A DNA stretch of 64,000 nucleotides from Kudoa neothunni (Eukaryota; Cnidaria). Location of the stretch: contig OZ199840.1 of NCBI GenBank assembly GCA_964304625.1, positions 4,030,001-4,094,000 of the forward strand. The letters run 5' to 3'. Below the pieces are notes generated by a model. It ran no database searches and was not told where the DNA came from. It saw only the letters and a list, made by a program, of their open reading frames with translations. Positions within the stretch are counted from its first letter, which is position 1. Each line of letters begins with the position of its first letter. Below, in pieces: positions 61,268 through 64,000 of this stretch. The translations under genes and the position numbers were made by a program.

Positions 61268-62728
61268 ACTTAGGGGGTTAAACGAAATCTTTAGGATTTC
61301 ACGATAAATTTAAATAATATTAAAGATAATTCTTAATTTACCAATAAGGTTATTTTTTGTCGTTTTTATATCCAAAATCAACATTAGGAGTAAAATCAGC
61401 ATTAATTTTTGAATGGGGAGCGGGATTAAAACAAATAAAGAAACATTGATATATTCGATCATGCTACATCAAATTTCGACTGTGTATTATTAAATCTCAA
61501 AAAAAAACGTTAAATGTGTACATATATAACATTGCAGTAATCCTTCGTTTGAGTAAACTTATTCTTTAATGTTGAATTAGTTTATGTTGTTTGAGTTTTT
61601 TTGGCCTCTATATACAAAATGAAATATTTTACCTATTTTCAAACATAAAAAATCTCCTAGTTTTAACTCACCATATTATATCGTCAATTTTGTCTACTAT
61701 TCATGATTAAATAAAGGTTGTAATAAATTTTGGAAATAATTTAAAAAGTTAAAACTAAAATTATTTAATATATTAATAAATCGGAGTGTTTGAATTTTTA
61801 TCATTATTTGTGAACCAACATCAAATCTAATTCTTAAATAATGGATGCGAGTGGAGGTGGAGGTGGAAAACGCTTGCTTTCTAATAATAAAATAAATCAT
61901 TATATCTGAAATTTTTATAATAATGCTTGATGAATAGTTTCTTTTGATATTATGATAAAAAAATATTTTATAATGATTACCTTGAATAAAGTTGAGAGGA
62001 TTCACTTAAATATGTTAACAATCTCGAATACAACCGATGTATAATATTTGATTTATAATCAATAGCTTTCCTGTTTAAAGGTTATTTAAAAAATTAGTTT
62101 CACAACATAATATTTTAATCACGTTTCCTCAGCTTGTAAGAGCGATATTTATCAGCGGTGTAATGTTTTGCTTTCCATTTATCATATTGGGTTAAATACT
62201 ATCGGATTCTAGATTAATTATTGCATTATATGCTAATCTATCTGAAACATTAAAAAACATCTAGCATTTTTTTTCATATGTTACAAGAGAAAACAAATAA
62301 AATATAATTTATAATTAGTTCTGTAAAATGGGTCGTATGAATATTACCATTATGCAATAATACATAACTTTTATCTCTATTAAAATCCTATAAGTTTAAA
62401 ATAATTTTTAATTAACTATAAGCACATCATTTTTAAACAAAAACATTGCAGAAACGTGAAAATCAATCATATTTAAGTCGATTGAAAACATCCATTGATG
62501 ATAATCTTACAAGTAAAGCCAAGCCGCTACAGCGTATAAAATGTAAAAAATCTGATCTCGATTTTCATAATTATAAACTAAAAAAATAGGTATAGGAGTG
62601 GTTTACTTCATTATTTGTTCCTAATTACGGCTGTCAAATGTATAGGGATATTCTGTGATGACCCAATTATTGTAATTACTTAAAAAACAGGAAACAATTT
62701 TATTTTATGGATTTAGTACGGAATAATT
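61268..62728. other. intergenic, nothing recognised
   Basis: AT-rich with short open frames only. A 102-codon minus-strand frame at 61697-62005 is of biased composition and probably chance. Confidence 0.35.
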
Positions 62729-62840
62729 ATGAATAAATTGATCAACAAATTCAATGTGACGCTCTATAATTTCAGAAAATATAACCCAAAAGCACCATTC
62801 GAGAAGCCTTTGATATCGATTATTATAGCTGTTTGCAACC
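62729..62840 (+). CDS. candidate exon resembling a family-2 glycosyltransferase start
   Basis: ATG at 62729 leads to 37 codons ending in a strong donor (GTAAGT at 62841). The end of the exon reads APFEKPLISIIIAVCN, similar to the PLVSIIIPVYN nucleotide-binding opening of family-2 glycosyltransferases. It is preceded by a plausible N-terminal stretch (MNKLINKFNVTLYNFRKYN). An acceptor-like TTTCAG at about 62775 allows a shorter version. No following exon was found before the hAT element at 63134, so the gene may continue beyond it or be a fragment. Confidence 0.3.
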
Positions 62841-63133
62841 GTAAGTTATTAGGATAACTTTTAATGTGCTTTCCTTTAAACATGTCGTTTAAATTGATAT
62901 ATATTTAAATAACTTAAGTCTGTATAACGCAGTATCTATTGATTCGGTTTATTTCCGTATATTATGCAACCAATTTAAAAATCGCATTTTGTAAAGGGTT
63001 CACAAAATATGCATTTAGATATATTACGACAGTATTTTTTCTAGTGATATATTAAAATTTTGTCAAAGAACATGTATTTACATGGACTAATATTAAAATT
63101 CTATTCAAAAAAATAGCATTTCAAAGGCTAGGG

Positions 63134-64000
63134 CAGGGGTCAGAAACCTATGACTCGCGAGTCAGATATGAGTCTTTTGGTGGCTTCATCTGGCTGACAG
63201 ACAAATGTACTATTATAAAAAAATGTTTCGTTAGACTACTTAGTCTATATGTGAAACGATGACAAGACTAGATTTGAAAATCAGTTCGCAGTCATTTCAT
63301 CGAGTAATTGTCCAAAATGTCGTTGTGCCTTTCTACTTATCTATCAATGTCATCGGCAACGCATACGAGGCAGAGGCACCGTCCAAGTGGGGTTGCCGTA
63401 TTTTGATCTCAAAAGTAGGACTGATTTGGGCTTATGTAAAAGAGTTCACATAACGTCTTATCGTGAGCTCAGAAAGTAAACTTCCTTTGTTTCAGCTGCG
63501 TTTTTAGTCTACAAATATTAGAGCCCTTTTCTAGGAAAATGGCTAAAAGAAAAAGGGGAAATGATTATCGAGCCTCAGCGGGAATGGACAGAGGAATTTG
63601 CCTTCGTAGAGAGAGCGAGTCCCGCAGTATGTCTAATATGCACTGATAAAACTTAATCTATGTAAGGATCAAATAGAAAGCGACAGTTCGATCTACTACA
63701 TTTGCATCAAAATATCCTGCGGGGATAACAGGAAGAAAGCAGTTCAAGAGCTAATATCAAGAGTGAAAGCTAGTCAGCCGCAACTCCCCGTTTGGGCCAA
63801 ACAAGTCGACCGGAATTTGGCTTACTTTGAGGGCGGTTTAGAAATTATGAGAAACAGAAAGCCTTTCACGGATGAGGAGTATGTCAAAACATTCATGATT
63901 GCGTTTGCCGATGAACTTTTTGGCGATTTCTCGGATAGGGAATAGATAATTAAACGAATAAAAGGCGTCTATGTCGGCAAGAACTAATCATGATCGTTCC
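63134..64000 (+). mobile_element. hAT transposon of the BED-finger (ZBED5/GTF2IRD2-like) group, cut by the window end
   Basis: The left end CAGGGGTCAGAAACCTATGA is a typical hAT terminus, followed by the subterminal CTCGCGAGTCAGATATGAG. The transposase begins about 400 bases inside. The right end lies beyond the window. The flanking 8-mer on the left is GGCTAGGG. Confidence 0.85.
63541..64000 (+). pseudogene. hAT transposase with BED-type finger, frame-broken, partial
   Basis: ATG at 63541 (MAKRKRGND) opens the usual start of this transposase group. After a frame change the BED finger's first half reads EWTEEFAFVERASPAVCLIC from about 63584, and QFDLLHLHQN near 63690 stands for the histidine half. 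From 63763 a clean 60-codon frame carries VKASQPQLPVWAKQVDRN, MRNRKPFTDEEYVK and DELFGDFSDRE, the conserved KKPFTDAEIVK region of these proteins, then a stop followed by IIKRIKGVYVGKN in the same frame. At least three breaks lie in 460 bases, so the copy is dead. The catalytic core lies beyond the window. Confidence 0.82.

Noticed and set aside
61697-62005. 102-codon minus-strand ORF
   Set aside because: Composition is almost entirely Ile, Phe, Asn and Ser as expected from random AT-rich DNA; no motif or conserved splice sites.
63259-63453. 64-codon plus-strand ORF inside the hAT element
   Set aside because: It precedes the transposase start and has no similarity to the transposase group; likely the element's leader.
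1-64000. Retroviral, LTR, Polinton or LINE elements
   Set aside because: No reverse transcriptase, integrase, capsid or polymerase-B motifs were seen in any open stretch, and no paired long terminal repeats were noticed; small remnants could still be missed by eye.

Overview
The window reads as nuclear DNA of a small, strongly AT-rich animal genome. The recognisable host genes are of animal type: a TBC1D8/9-like Rab GAP, a BAHD1-like chromatin protein, a forkhead protein, acid ceramidase, CCDC130/YJU2B, LSM4 and a thioredoxin. They are split by many GT-AG introns, most of them only about 40-70 bases, and they sit among large amounts of cut-and-paste DNA transposon. This would fit a reduced parasitic metazoan such as a myxozoan, but that is inference; nothing here fixes the species. 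I saw no retroviral, LTR, Polinton or CRISPR-like sequence, no rRNA gene and no convincing functional tRNA gene.

Layout. 1-374: end of a membrane-protein gene. 869-2859: two pogo/Tigger remnants. 3271-12888 (minus): complete TBC1D9-like gene whose one long intron holds a hAT element inside a pogo-type MITE. 15300-17527: decayed piggyBac. 20969-22689 (minus): forkhead gene. 26206-28225 (plus): 15-exon acid ceramidase. 29244-33050: four short transposon derivatives. 36731-38384 (plus): BAHD1-like gene. 41963-47684: transposon island with a well-preserved Tigger element (42733-44777), an unclassified long inverted-repeat element and a hAT. 47847-49051 (plus): CCDC130. 50526-51010 (minus): thioredoxin. 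51060-56583: three-deep nest (hAT, then inverted-repeat element, then a nearly intact piggyBac). 56920-57463 (minus): LSM4. 57903-58877: Merlin-like relic. 60420-61267: hAT with a tRNA-derived SINE inside. 62729-62840: a possible glycosyltransferase exon. 63134-64000: start of a BED-finger hAT element that runs off the window.

How the genes relate. They do not form a pathway or operon. They are ordinary housekeeping and regulatory genes: membrane traffic, sphingolipid breakdown, splicing and RNA decay (CCDC130 and LSM4 lie about 8-9 kb apart), redox and transcription. The transposons lie between genes or in one long intron.

Main points of interest: (1) CCDC130 and LSM4 both have an intron directly after the ATG; (2) four host genes and one transposase each need a one-base correction at a homopolymer run to stay open, suggesting assembly indels or slippage; (3) the forkhead recognition helix has lost its usual Arg-His-Asn; (4) two sequence-dated transposon nests, one with a natural empty site; (5) a PCNA-binding-type motif at the end of the Tigger transposase; (6) an unclassified inverted-repeat family. 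I found no multi-gene novel system.
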